DNA of 17,787 nt from contig CAZSSM010000116.1 in assembly GCA_964609385.1 (NCBI GenBank), positions 1 through 17,787 on the forward strand, in the 5' to 3' direction. Of this stretch, positions 1-7,612 are shown in pieces; the first letter of the stretch is position 1; each line of letters begins with the position of its first letter. A program made the translations under genes and the position numbers. The notes under the pieces are model-generated. The model was not told the DNA's origin and made no database searches. It saw only the letters and a program-made list of their open reading frames with translations. Source of the stretch: CAZSSM01 sp964609385 (lineage in GTDB: Bacteria > Planctomycetota > Planctomycetia > Isosphaerales > Isosphaeraceae).

Positions 1-1026
1 ACCGAGATCATCACCGACGAGGCCCTGACCTGGCTCCAAGAACGACGAACGGACGACAAGCCGTTCTTCTTGATGTACCACCACAAGGCGCCGCACCGAA
101 ATTGGCAGCCCGGCCCCGATTACCTGGACCACTACGACGACGTGACGATCCCCGAGCCGGAGCCGCTCTTCGACGACTACAGCGGTCGCCAGTCCCCAGC
201 GCGGACCCAAGAGATGACCGTCGCCGAGCACCTCAACCCCAACGACCTCAAGCTCACCGAACCGTCGAGGCTGACCCCTGAGCAACGCTCGGCCTGGAAC
301 GAGGCCTATGGACCGAAGAACGACGCTTTCCGCCGCGCTAACCTGACCGGCGAAGCGTTGGTCAAGTGGAAATACCAGCGATACGTCAAGGACTATCTCC
401 GCTGTGTCGATGCGGTCGACGACAATGTCGGTCGGGTCCTGGACTACCTGGAAGAGTCGGGCCTGGCCGAGAACACGGTGGTCATCTACACCTCGGACCA
501 GGGCTGGTACCTCGGCGAACACGGTTGGTACGACAAGCGCTGGATGTATGAGGAGTCGTTCCGAACGCCATTATTGGTCCGTTGGCCAGGGCAGACCGAG
601 CCGGGCACGCGGACCGAAACGCTCGCCATGAACCTCGACTTCGCGCCCACTTTCTTAGAGATCGCCGGGGCGCCGATCCCCGAGGACATGCAAGGGCAAA
701 GCCTCGTCCCCCTGCTCAAGGGCGAGACGCCTGAGGATTGGCGCGACGCAGTCTACTACCACTACTACGAATATCCGGGAGTGCATGCGGTCCGTCGTCA
801 TCGCGGGGTCCGGACCGAGCGCTACAAGCTGATCCACTTCTACGAGCCCGACGTCGACGCCTGGGAACTGTTCGACCTCCGCAAGGATCCTCACGAGTTG
901 CAGAGCGTCTACGACGATCCGGCCTACGCTGAGATCGTCGAGCAACTCAAGCAACGGCTCGAAGAGCTGATGCAGAGATATCGGGACGACGGGGAAACCG
1001 TGGCCCGGTTCAGGAATCGGCGATGA
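1..1026 (+). CDS. Sulfatase (type I, formylglycine family), C-terminal part; 5' end outside window
   Basis: The reading frame is open from base 1 to a TGA at 1024-1026, giving 341 residues of a sulfatase whose N-terminus, including the C/S-x-P-x-R formylglycine motif, lies before the window. Numbering from base 1, visible family signatures are KPFFLMYHHKAPHRNW (about residues 20-35), the metal-site motif TSDQG (164-168, usually TSDNG, so Gln replaces Asn), LGEHGWYDK (171-179) with the active-site His174 and Lys179, and the tail pattern YKLIHFY...WELFDLRKDPHE typical of the DUF4976-like C-terminal subdomain of iduronate/heparan-type sulfatases. Such enzymes hydrolyse sulfate esters, mainly of sulfated polysaccharides, and are usually exported; planctomycetes carry many. 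The substrate cannot be told from this part. The family call is secure; the subfamily is not. Confidence 0.93.
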   Translation, partial: TEIITDEALTWLQERRTDDKPFFLMYHHKAPHRNWQPGPDYLDHYDDVTIPEPEPLFDDYSGRQSPARTQEMTVAEHLNPNDLKLTEPSRLTPEQRSAWNEAYGPKNDAFRRANLTGEALVKWKYQRYVKDYLRCVDAVDDNVGRVLDYLEESGLAENTVVIYTSDQGWYLGEHGWYDKRWMYEESFRTPLLVRWPGQTEPGTRTETLAMNLDFAPTFLEIAGAPIPEDMQGQSLVPLLKGETPEDWRDAVYYHYYEYPGVHAVRRHRGVRTERYKLIHFYEPDVDAWELFDLRKDPHELQSVYDDPAYAEIVEQLKQRLEELMQRYRDDGETVARFRNRR

Positions 1027-1032
1027 GTGAAC

Positions 1033-1071
1033 CGAGCGTTCCCACGCGATGACCGCGTCGGTCAACGTTCG
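1033..1071. terminator. Candidate bidirectional hairpin between convergent genes
   Basis: The 35-nt gap between the sulfatase stop and the stop of the convergent small gene lies in a composite inverted repeat. CGAGCGT (1033-1039) faces ACGTTCG (1065-1071) with one G-U-type pair. Inside it, TGACC (1050-1054) faces GGTCA (1060-1064) around a 5-nt loop. There is no T-run, and the right arm enters the end of the minus-strand gene. The terminator role is inferred from the convergent layout. Confidence 0.3.
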
Positions 1072-1589
1072 TCACGAGCCTCGAGGACAAAACGCATGAC
1101 CAGACGCGGTTCCTTCGTCATCAAACGCTCGTACATCAAGCCGAGGTAGACCCCAGGAGCGACCTCGCGAATCTCATCGCGATAGCGGCGATAGACCAGC
1201 GAGGTCTCCCTATAATTCAGGATGATGGCCGGGCCTCCATCGAACCAACTGGTCCCGTGAAAGACCTGGGCCCGGACCATCGGCAGGCCGAAGAACCGAT
1301 TGACGGCGATCCCATCGTGGTCGAACCGCTTCCCCTGCCAGACCGGGCGAGACGCACGACTCAGAAACCGACCCAGCCGCGTTCCGGGGCGCAGAATCAC
1401 GCGTCCAGAGACACGGCCGAACGGGATTCGCTCCGACGAACCGGCCGCAAACAATGCATCGAGTTGACTCGACTCTAAGTCGTGCCAGCTCACCCCGGAC
1501 GGTACCATAGGTCCGGGTCGTTGAGGAGACGGGTAGACGTCCCCCGGGATCAGACTCAATACCGGAACGAGCACCCAGGACGTCAGCAC
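1062..1589 (-). CDS. Uncharacterised 175-residue protein
   Basis: I chose a GTG start at 1589. On the minus strand a GGAGG (1601-1597) sits 7 nt before it, and the frame can be extended to an ATG at 1772 only through low-complexity, repeat-derived sequence. The N-terminus (LTSWVLVPVLSLIPG, residues 2-16) is mildly hydrophobic and could be a weak signal peptide, which would suggest export. The body is compact. A central part reads GRVILRPGTRLGR (62-74), then VWQGKRFD (83-90), VNRFFGLPMVRAQVF (96-110) and SLVYRRYRDEIREVAPGVYLGLMYER (from 130), ending in a basic and acidic tail. I do not recognise an enzyme motif. The well-formed aromatic/Gly/Arg blocks look like a conserved family rather than a spurious frame. 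It is divergent from the hydrolase gene at 1858 and convergent with the sulfatase. Confidence 0.75.
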   Translation of the reverse strand: MLTSWVLVPVLSLIPGDVYPSPQRPGPMVPSGVSWHDLESSQLDALFAAGSSERIPFGRVSGRVILRPGTRLGRFLSRASRPVWQGKRFDHDGIAVNRFFGLPMVRAQVFHGTSWFDGGPAIILNYRETSLVYRRYRDEIREVAPGVYLGLMYERLMTKEPRLVMRFVLEARDER

Positions 1590-1596
1590 GTCTCCG

Positions 1597-1601
1597 CCTC
1601 C
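1597..1601 (-). promoter_or_regulatory. Shine-Dalgarno GGAGG that fixes a GTG start
   Basis: The minus-strand GGAGG lies 7 nt upstream of GTG at 1589-1587. This is the best-spaced ribosome-binding site in the frame and argues for the 175-residue product rather than a 236-residue one starting at 1772. Confidence 0.65.
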
Positions 1602-1626
1602 TGTCTGTCGCTTCAGACAATTGGGA

Positions 1627-1651
1627 TCGAATCGTTCGCGCAGCGATTCGA
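1627..1651. repeat. 8-bp perfect inverted repeat, possible operator or hairpin
   Basis: TCGAATCG (1627-1634) and CGATTCGA (1644-1651) are exact reverse complements around a 9-nt spacer. The right arm also belongs to the 10-bp palindrome GATTCGAATC (1645-1654). It lies in the spacer between two divergent genes, just upstream of the GTG start at 1589, where an operator would be expected. No function is shown. Confidence 0.3.
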
Positions 1652-1680
1652 ATCGTCTCGGCAAACCCGGCGACAAATCG

Positions 1681-1903
1681 CCAGCGCGTGCCCACCCCCT
1701 GACACCGCGACGCACAACCAATCGGAGGGGACCGACGATGATCGTTAACCAAGTTCCCATCGGTGGTGACAAGACCCTGCGATCCCGCGACCGTCCAGCG
1801 CGTCCGCACCTGCATCCGGCGACACCCCGACTCCCAATCTATCGGAGGGGACCGACGATGATCTTTGAGCAAGTTCCCATCGGTGGCGATAAGAACCTGG
1901 GAT
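1681..1903 (+). repeat. Diverged direct duplication of a ribosome-binding site, start codon and first codons
   Basis: Two copies lie in direct orientation, about 1681-1783 and 1795-1903. The core 1721-1783 matches 1841-1903 at 56 of 63 positions without gaps, and the first 23 bases of the core (SD GGAGGGG, ATG, next codon) are identical. The upstream parts, both beginning CCAGCGCGT, also align but need a 6-nt indel and are more diverged. Both copies encode a start MI..QVPIGGDK.L, and the two ATGs (1738 and 1858) are 120 nt apart and in the same frame with no stop between. Copy 2 is the real start of the hydrolase gene. Copy 1 may be a relic of a lost paralogue or a local duplication of the initiation region. 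Confidence 0.85.
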
Positions 1904-2511
1904 ATCTTGTGGGGGACGCCACCACGCGCCAGGTCGCCGCGGTCGATCCGGGGATGAACCCGCATGCCCTGAGCCGCCGGGCCGAGGAGATCGGCGCCAC
2001 CATCACCTTGATCCTGGCCACCCATTCGCACAGCGACCATGTCGCGGGGGTGCCCGAGCTGAAGCGGATCACCCAGAACCCGCCCTTCGCGGCTCATCCC
2101 GACGTTCGCGGCATCGACCGCGCCCTCAACGATGGCGAAATCCTTAAGGTTGGCGATCTGTCCATCCGGGTTCTCCACTGTCCAGGCCACTGCGCCGACT
2201 CGATCGTCTACCTGATCGACGAGTACAAGGCGCTCGTCGGCGACGAACTCTTCGTCGGCGGCGTCGGTAAGTCGTGGAACGAGGACCAGGCGCGCGTCCA
2301 CTTCCTGAACCTACATGGGGTCCTGCTCGGGCTCGATGACGACGTCGAGGTGTTCCCCGGCCACGACTACGGGATCCGTCCCTTCTCGACCATCGGCGAA
2401 CAACGGACCTCCAACCCGTTCCTGGTCCAGCCCGACTTCGAGTCGTTCTGGCATCTCCGTCAGAACTGGAAGCAATACGTCAAGGCACACGATATCCCTT
2501 GGGGTGGATGA
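1858..2511 (+). CDS. Metallo-beta-lactamase-fold hydrolase, glyoxalase II-like
   Basis: This 217-residue protein has the MBL-fold signature in order: THSHSDHVAG (55-64; metal ligands His56, His58, Asp60 and His61), CPGHCADS (108-115; His111), GDELF (128-132; bridging Asp129) and FPGHDYG (166-172; His169). This layout fits the hydroxyacylglutathione hydrolase/persulfide dioxygenase-like branch, whose members cleave thioesters or act on persulfides with a dinuclear metal centre. No signal peptide is seen, so it is probably cytoplasmic. The start is ATG 1858, with GGAGGGG at 1844-1850 and a 7-nt spacing. An identical SD and in-frame ATG occur 120 nt upstream at 1738, so a 257-residue form with 40 extra Arg/Pro-rich residues is possible but less likely. 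A 72-nt gap separates it from the next gene on the same strand. The substrate is unknown. Confidence 0.9.
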   Translation: MIFEQVPIGGDKNLGYLVGDATTRQVAAVDPGMNPHALSRRAEEIGATITLILATHSHSDHVAGVPELKRITQNPPFAAHPDVRGIDRALNDGEILKVGDLSIRVLHCPGHCADSIVYLIDEYKALVGDELFVGGVGKSWNEDQARVHFLNLHGVLLGLDDDVEVFPGHDYGIRPFSTIGEQRTSNPFLVQPDFESFWHLRQNWKQYVKAHDIPWGG

Positions 2512-2540
2512 ATCCTCGATCACGGCTCTTCGATCCACCC
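2502..2540 (+). terminator. Hairpin at the end of the hydrolase gene
   Basis: GGGTGGAT (2502-2509) and ATCCACCC (2533-2540) form a perfect 8-bp stem with a 23-nt loop. The first base of the TGA stop (2509-2511) is in the stem. There is no T-run. It could attenuate transcription or protect mRNA between the hydrolase and the dehydrogenase genes. Confidence 0.35.
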
Positions 2541-2583
2541 ACACCCGGAGCACGACGAGGAACGTCGGACCATCAAGGAACCC

Positions 2584-5500
2584 ATGATGCGCACTGTGAT
2601 GTTTCTGGATCGGAGGCCGATTCTCACGCTCGCTTGGCTCGGCCTATGGTGCTTCATTGGGTTCACAGAGGACGCCACGGGACAACCTCAAGGGGATCCG
2701 TTCGCCGCCCAGATCCGACCGACCGACCCGCTCTCCCCCGATCAAGAGCGGGCGTTATTCGAGCTGCCGCCCGGCTTCGAAGTTCAGCTCTTCGCCGCTG
2801 AGCCGATGATTCAGAAACCAATGAACCTCTCCTTCGATGATCGGGGCCGACTCTGGGTTACCGGAAGCGTCGACTATCCTTTCCCCGAGACCGACGATTT
2901 CAATGGCAACGATCAGGTGGTCATCCTCGAAGATACCGATGGAGATGGTCGCGCCGACGTGCGGACTGTCTTCGCTGACGGATTGACGATCCCGATCGGG
3001 ATCGATCCCCATTCTCAAGGTGCGATCGTCTTCGGGATCCCGAACATCTACGATCTCCGCGACCATGACGGGGATGACCGCGTCGACGAGCGCCTCGTGC
3101 TCTATGGCCCGTTCGGCTATGAGCGCGATACGCACGGGCTAAACAACGCGTTCCAGCGCGGGCTCGACGGCTGGATCTACGCCTGCCATGGGTTCAACAA
3201 CGTGACATCCGTCGCCGGGCGCGACGGTCACCGGCTCGCCATGCAGAGCGGGAATACCTACCGGTTTCGCATGGACGGGAGCCGTATCGAGGCGTTCACG
3301 CGCGGTCAGGTCAACCCATTTGGCATGTGCCAGACCCCACTCGGCGACTGGCTGAACGCCGACTGCCACTCCAAGCCGATCACCCTCCTGCTCCGTGGCG
3401 GCTCCTACGAGAGCTTCGGCAAACCCCACGACGGGCTCGGCTTCGTGCCTCCAGTGATGGAGGCCCACCAGCGATCCACGGCCATCGCTGGCTGCTGCTT
3501 CCTCGACGACGATCGCCTCCCCGCGCCCTATCAAGGCGCGGTTCTGACCGGCGACGTCATGACCAGCCGCGTCCACGCCGATGCCCTCGACGTGCAGGGC
3601 TCCAGTCTGAAAACTCGTGAGCTGCCCGACCTCCTCGTCAGCCGCGATCCCTGGTTCCGGCCCGTCGACATCCAGCTCGGGCCCGACGGCGCGATCTATG
3701 TGGCCGATTTCTACAACCGCATCATCGGCCATTACGAGGTCCCGCTCGACCACCCCGGTCGCGATCGCGTGCGGGGTCGGATCTGGCGGATCACCTACCG
3801 AGGAGTGGGGGCCGTGGACGATGACCGTCTGGACCCACCTCCGACCCTGGCCGACGTCCCTGATCTCGCCGCCGCGTTGATCGATGAGACGATCGCGCTG
3901 CTGGGTCACCCCAATCAGACCCTCCGCCTGCAAGCGACCGATGCGCTGAGCGATCGTCACGGGTCGAACGCGATCGCCCCCCTGCTCCGAGTTGTCGACG
4001 CGCGTCGCGATGCGAATACGACGATCCATGCGCTCTGGGTTCTTCAGCGACTCGACGCCTTGCCCGAACCGCCCCTGCTCGCAGCCCTCGAAGATCCCGA
4101 ACCCGCGATCCGGACCCACGCGCAGCGGATCCTCGCGACTCGAACCGATTGGTCCGATACGCTGGCCGATCGGGCACGGTCGGGCCTCTGGGATGCCAAT
4201 GCGTTCGTCCGACGCGCGGCGGCCGAAACCCTCGCCGTCCAGACCGAACCAGAACACGTCATCCCCATCTCCGAGGCGGCCGAGCAGGTTGAGGCACACG
4301 ACGTCCATCTGCAACACATGCTCAAGATCGCGCTCCGCAACCAGTTCTTGGATGATCGGACCTTCGATCGGATCGACCTCTCGGAAACAACTGCACCGCA
4401 AAAGTCACTCTTGGCCGATGCGCTTCTGGGCGTCCCTTCGGAAGGAGCCGGCAACCTGCTGTTGGACCTCGTCAGGTCGGATTCGTTTGAGCCGTCGCGA
4501 TTGGGAGGCTATCTCCCGCATATGGCCCGTCATGTCTCGGAAACGCGGATCGACGAACTGGTCGGTCTGATCACCGAACGGGTCTCGAAGGACATCGCGC
4601 TCCAATTGTCGCTCTGGACAGCGATCCGGGACGGGCTCGATCGTCGAGGCCGCGCGCCCACGTCGGCAATGCGCAATTGGACCGCCGAGTTGATCGTCGA
4701 GGTGCTCGAGGGCGATGCCGACGCCGCATCGGACTGGGTCTATGTCCCGTTCGGACCTACGAAGACGCTCAAGGATTTCTGGATCCTTCAGTCGCGTGAC
4801 ACCTTCGATGGCCAGCGCGGTCTGACCGTCTTGAGCAGCCTGCCGCCCGGCGGCGAATCGTTGACGGGGACGCTCCGCTCGCGACCGTTCGAGATACCAT
4901 CACGGCTCCGGTTCGTCATCGCGGGTCACCTCGGGTTTCCGAGTGATCCACCAACACCTGCCAACTCGGTTCGGCTCGTGCTGAGCGATTCGGGTGAGGA
5001 GATCGCGCGGGCGTTGGCCCCACGCAACGACGTCGCGCAACCGGTCGACTGGGACCTCTCGGATTGGCAGGGTCGTCGGGCGTCGTTGGAGATCGTCGAT
5101 GGACTGGACCTGTCGGCTTTCGCCTGGGTGGCGGTGGGGCGGTTCGATCCGCCAGTCGTCCGAGTCCCTGAGGAGGCACCATCGGCTCGACGCGCGCGGC
5201 TCCGACAGGTCACCGCGATGGCGCGTTGGGCCGGTCTGCTCGATTCGCTCCGTGGTCGGTTCCGTTCCCGGCTCGCTGAACTGAGCGCCGACCCGGCCAC
5301 CGCCGGCGCCTTGGCCGAAGGCATCCTCGACGATCGCTCCGACGACCTCCTGCGGGGGCTCGCCGAACTGATCGCGCGGCCGGAGGTTTCCGAATCGCTC
5401 CGACGACAGATGATCGGACGTCTGATCGGAGACGACTCGACGATGATCCCCGAGCTGGTCGCGTCGGCCTTCCGCTCGGCGGCCAGTCGCGATCAGGAGC

Positions 5501-6150
5501 AACTCGCCTCAACGCTCGTCGCCACGGAGGGCGGATCCGACCTCCTGCTCGAGCTGATCGAGGCCGGTTCCGCATCCCCGCAACTCCTCACTCGAGACAA
5601 CCTGGTCCAGACGATGCGGGCGCACGGTGATCCCGAACTCGATCGACGAACCGAGCGGCTCCAAGCCTTGGCCCCTGACCGGAGCAAGGCGATCGATCGT
5701 CTGATCACCGCGCGACGCGAGGTCTATCGACAAGAGATTGGAGCATGGTCAGTAGCACGGGGTGCGAAAGTCTTCCGAGAACGCTGCGCCAACTGTCATC
5801 GGATCGGTAACTTCGGCGCAGTGATCGGTCCTCAACTCGACGGCGTCGGTGGCCGCGGTCTCGATCGGCTCTTGGAAGATCTGCACGACCCGAACCGCAA
5901 CGTCGATCAGGCCTTCGCCACCACAGTCATCGCGCTCGATGACGGCCGGGTCCTTAGCGGTCTCGTTCGTCGTCGCGAGGGGCAAACCCTTGTGCTCGCC
6001 GATACCGAGGGCCGCGAGACCGTCGTCCAGGTCGAATCGATCGAGGAGCGCCGGTCGACCCGGCTCTCTCTAATGCCCGAGAACCTCGCCGCCTCGATCC
6101 CCGACGAGCAGTTCGGTCACCTCATGCGCTATCTGCTCGATCAACGCTGA
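2584..6150 (+). CDS. PVC-type membrane-bound dehydrogenase with HEAT-like repeats and C-terminal haem c domain
   Basis: The product has 1188 residues. An AAGGA at 2575-2579 precedes ATG 2584 by 4 nt and ATG 2587 by 7 nt, so either Met may be used. Residues 1-34 look like a signal peptide (RR followed by ILTLAWLGLWCFIGF). The N-terminal part (about 40-420) matches the planctomycete/verrucomicrobial dehydrogenase domain, a sorbosone dehydrogenase-like beta-propeller, with acidic DTDGDGRAD (117-125) and DHDGDDRVD (160-168) loops that resemble calcium sites. About 428-560 is alpha-helical and HEAT-like. About 720-860, starting YVPFGPTKTL, reads as a beta-rich, possibly jelly-roll module. The C-terminus carries CANCH (Cys1068, Cys1071, His1072), the single haem c site, followed by HDPNRNVDQAF and LSGLV patterns of the PVC haem-binding domain. 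It is expected in the periplasm, oxidising a sugar-like substrate. The family call is secure; the substrate is unknown. Confidence 0.93.
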   Translation: MMRTVMFLDRRPILTLAWLGLWCFIGFTEDATGQPQGDPFAAQIRPTDPLSPDQERALFELPPGFEVQLFAAEPMIQKPMNLSFDDRGRLWVTGSVDYPFPETDDFNGNDQVVILEDTDGDGRADVRTVFADGLTIPIGIDPHSQGAIVFGIPNIYDLRDHDGDDRVDERLVLYGPFGYERDTHGLNNAFQRGLDGWIYACHGFNNVTSVAGRDGHRLAMQSGNTYRFRMDGSRIEAFTRGQVNPFGMCQTPLGDWLNADCHSKPITLLLRGGSYESFGKPHDGLGFVPPVMEAHQRSTAIAGCCFLDDDRLPAPYQGAVLTGDVMTSRVHADALDVQGSSLKTRELPDLLVSRDPWFRPVDIQLGPDGAIYVADFYNRIIGHYEVPLDHPGRDRVRGRIWRITYRGVGAVDDDRLDPPPTLADVPDLAAALIDETIALLGHPNQTLRLQATDALSDRHGSNAIAPLLRVVDARRDANTTIHALWVLQRLDALPEPPLLAALEDPEPAIRTHAQRILATRTDWSDTLADRARSGLWDANAFVRRAAAETLAVQTEPEHVIPISEAAEQVEAHDVHLQHMLKIALRNQFLDDRTFDRIDLSETTAPQKSLLADALLGVPSEGAGNLLLDLVRSDSFEPSRLGGYLPHMARHVSETRIDELVGLITERVSKDIALQLSLWTAIRDGLDRRGRAPTSAMRNWTAELIVEVLEGDADAASDWVYVPFGPTKTLKDFWILQSRDTFDGQRGLTVLSSLPPGGESLTGTLRSRPFEIPSRLRFVIAGHLGFPSDPPTPANSVRLVLSDSGEEIARALAPRNDVAQPVDWDLSDWQGRRASLEIVDGLDLSAFAWVAVGRFDPPVVRVPEEAPSARRARLRQVTAMARWAGLLDSLRGRFRSRLAELSADPATAGALAEGILDDRSDDLLRGLAELIARPEVSESLRRQMIGRLIGDDSTMIPELVASAFRSAASRDQEQLASTLVATEGGSDLLLELIEAGSASPQLLTRDNLVQTMRAHGDPELDRRTERLQALAPDRSKAIDRLITARREVYRQEIGAWSVARGAKVFRERCANCHRIGNFGAVIGPQLDGVGGRGLDRLLEDLHDPNRNVDQAFATTVIALDDGRVLSGLVRRREGQTLVLADTEGRETVVQVESIEERRSTRLSLMPENLAASIPDEQFGHLMRYLLDQR

Positions 6151-6167
6151 TCGAGCAGATCATGAGG
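6120..6167. terminator. Strong hairpin containing the dehydrogenase stop codon
   Basis: CTGCTCGATCA (6133-6143) and TGATCGAGCAG (6148-6158) form a perfect 11-bp stem with a 4-nt loop. An outer 7-bp pair, CCTCATG (6120-6126) with CATGAGG (6161-6167), extends it across an internal loop. The TGA stop (6148-6150) opens the right arm, so the left arm is coding sequence. No T-run follows. It lies between convergent genes, and a symmetrical hairpin here could stop transcription from both sides. Confidence 0.6.
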
Positions 6168-6194
6168 CAAAGAAGTATCGACGATGGTTTGAAT

Positions 6195-6225
6195 GGCTCA
6201 CCATGGGATCCATTCCCGATGAGCC
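6195..6225. repeat. Short inverted repeat between convergent genes
   Basis: GGCTCA (6195-6200) and TGAGCC (6220-6225) are reverse complements around 19 nt. On the minus strand this lies just downstream of the DUF1552 stop at 6257 and could be its terminator, but the stem is short and no T-run is seen. Confidence 0.2.
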
Positions 6226-6256
6226 GATCGCTAAGATATCCCTATCTCCGATCAGA

Positions 6257-7612
6257 TCACCCCGAGAACTCTCCGACCGAGTCGCGCGTCTCGGCGAACC
6301 GCTCGACGGGCACGTTCATCGCCTGGAGCGTGGTCAGGTGGAGCCTCGACATCGACGTCTCGCGGCGGAACTGGACCATTCGTCCGGTCCGGAACGCGCC
6401 ACCGGCTCGACCCGCCATGATCAGCGGGAGGTTGTCCGAGGCGTGCGCGTGACCGTCGGCCAAGCTGGAGCCGTAGAGGATCGCCGAACGGTCCAGGAGG
6501 CTCTGGCCCTCCTCGTCGATCGCCTTGAGCCGACCGAGGAAGTAGGCCACCTGCTCGTGATGCCAGGCGACGACGCGATTGTACATCGCCTGCTTCTCGG
6601 CACGTGAACTCCAGGAGGTCATGCCGTCGTCGTCTTCGGTTCGTCCCGACGTATCGCGCCAGTGCGAGAGGGCGTGCCAGGTGCCGCGCACCCCGTCGAT
6701 GAAGTTGAAGTAGCGGTTGCTCTGGCCGTGGTCGAGCATGAAGCTGGTCACGCGAGTCGCGTCAGCCCAGAAGCCCAGAACGATCATGTCGAAGAGCAGG
6801 CGAACGTAGTCTCCGTGGTCATCGGGGATCCCGGTGTTGGGACGTTGGAGCCGGTCGCGGAGCGCGGGGTCGCGTCGGGCCCGCTCGGCCTGACGGTCGG
6901 CGAACTCGAGCCGACGCTCAACGCTCCGGATCGAATCGAGGTACTCGTCGACCTTTCGGGTGTCGTCGTGGCTGACCTGGCCTCGGAGGCTGCGGGCATC
7001 GTCGAGGATCCGGTCGAGCACCGAGCGCCGCATGACGCCTGTGCGGCTGGTCCGGAACATCCGGTCGAAGATCACACGCGGTTCGACCAAGCGCGGCAGC
7101 GGCTTGTCGCGATCGGACCACGAAAGGCTGTTCCGGACCAGATTGTTCGAGAACGCACCCTGACCGGCCGTCGAGAGTTCCAAGGACGGTAGCAACGTCG
7201 ACTGCCCGACGTGGCGGGCGGCGATCTGGTCGACGGACATCCCACCAGCGTCGATTCGTTGTGCGTCGAAACCACCACCGGTTAGCCAGGTCGCCGTGCC
7301 CGCGGCATGACCGTTGCCACGCGGCGTCGACATCCGACGGATCACTAAGAGGTCATCGCGGAACCCTTCCAGGGGGGCCATCCAGCGGTTGAGTTGCTCG
7401 AGTCGGCCGTCGCGACCGACCCGCACCGGATCCCAAGCACCTTCGTTGACCCCGTTGGGAAAATAGAGGTAGGCGGCGCGAACCGGCGGAGGCGTCGACG
7501 AGGCGCCAGCCCGAACGATCGCCGGCCGCATCGACTCCAGGAGCGGTAAGGCCACCGCCACGCCCGCACCCTGGAGTAAGCGGCGTCGCGACAAGATCGG
7601 GGATGAGTGCAT
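6257..7612 (-). CDS. DUF1552 protein, Tat-exported
   Basis: This 451-residue protein starts with a twin-arginine signal: SRRRLL (8-13), followed by a hydrophobic run GAGVAVALPLL, so it is probably exported folded to the periplasm. The body is typical of DUF1552, with YLYFPNGVNEGAWDP near residue 48, WLTGGG near 109, FMLDHGQSNRYFNF in the middle, and LYGSSLADGHAHASDNLPL near the C-terminus. DUF1552 is a planctomycete-rich family distantly like the alkaline phosphatase/sulfatase-related DUF1501 proteins; its reaction is unknown. Its ATG overlaps the stop of the DUF1592-group gene by one base (TGATG), so the two should be translated together. DUF1592-group and DUF1552 genes are commonly found as pairs, and partnership is the natural reading. 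The length is normal and I see no damage. Confidence 0.93.
   Translation of the reverse strand: MHSSPILSRRRLLQGAGVAVALPLLESMRPAIVRAGASSTPPPVRAAYLYFPNGVNEGAWDPVRVGRDGRLEQLNRWMAPLEGFRDDLLVIRRMSTPRGNGHAAGTATWLTGGGFDAQRIDAGGMSVDQIAARHVGQSTLLPSLELSTAGQGAFSNNLVRNSLSWSDRDKPLPRLVEPRVIFDRMFRTSRTGVMRRSVLDRILDDARSLRGQVSHDDTRKVDEYLDSIRSVERRLEFADRQAERARRDPALRDRLQRPNTGIPDDHGDYVRLLFDMIVLGFWADATRVTSFMLDHGQSNRYFNFIDGVRGTWHALSHWRDTSGRTEDDDGMTSWSSRAEKQAMYNRVVAWHHEQVAYFLGRLKAIDEEGQSLLDRSAILYGSSLADGHAHASDNLPLIMAGRAGGAFRTGRMVQFRRETSMSRLHLTTLQAMNVPVERFAETRDSVGEFSG

Noticed and set aside
1681..1903. The duplication as an insertion-sequence end or CRISPR-like repeat
   Set aside because: There are only two diverged copies, no terminal inverted repeats, no transposase and no repeat-spacer pattern. 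The similarity covers an SD and coding start, so a gene-related duplication explains it better.
3139..4401. Long minus-strand open frame (420 codons) opposite the PVC dehydrogenase
   Set aside because: It lies wholly antisense to a gene with clear family motifs and shows no domain or sensible composition. GC-rich codon bias on the plus strand keeps stops out of the opposite strand.
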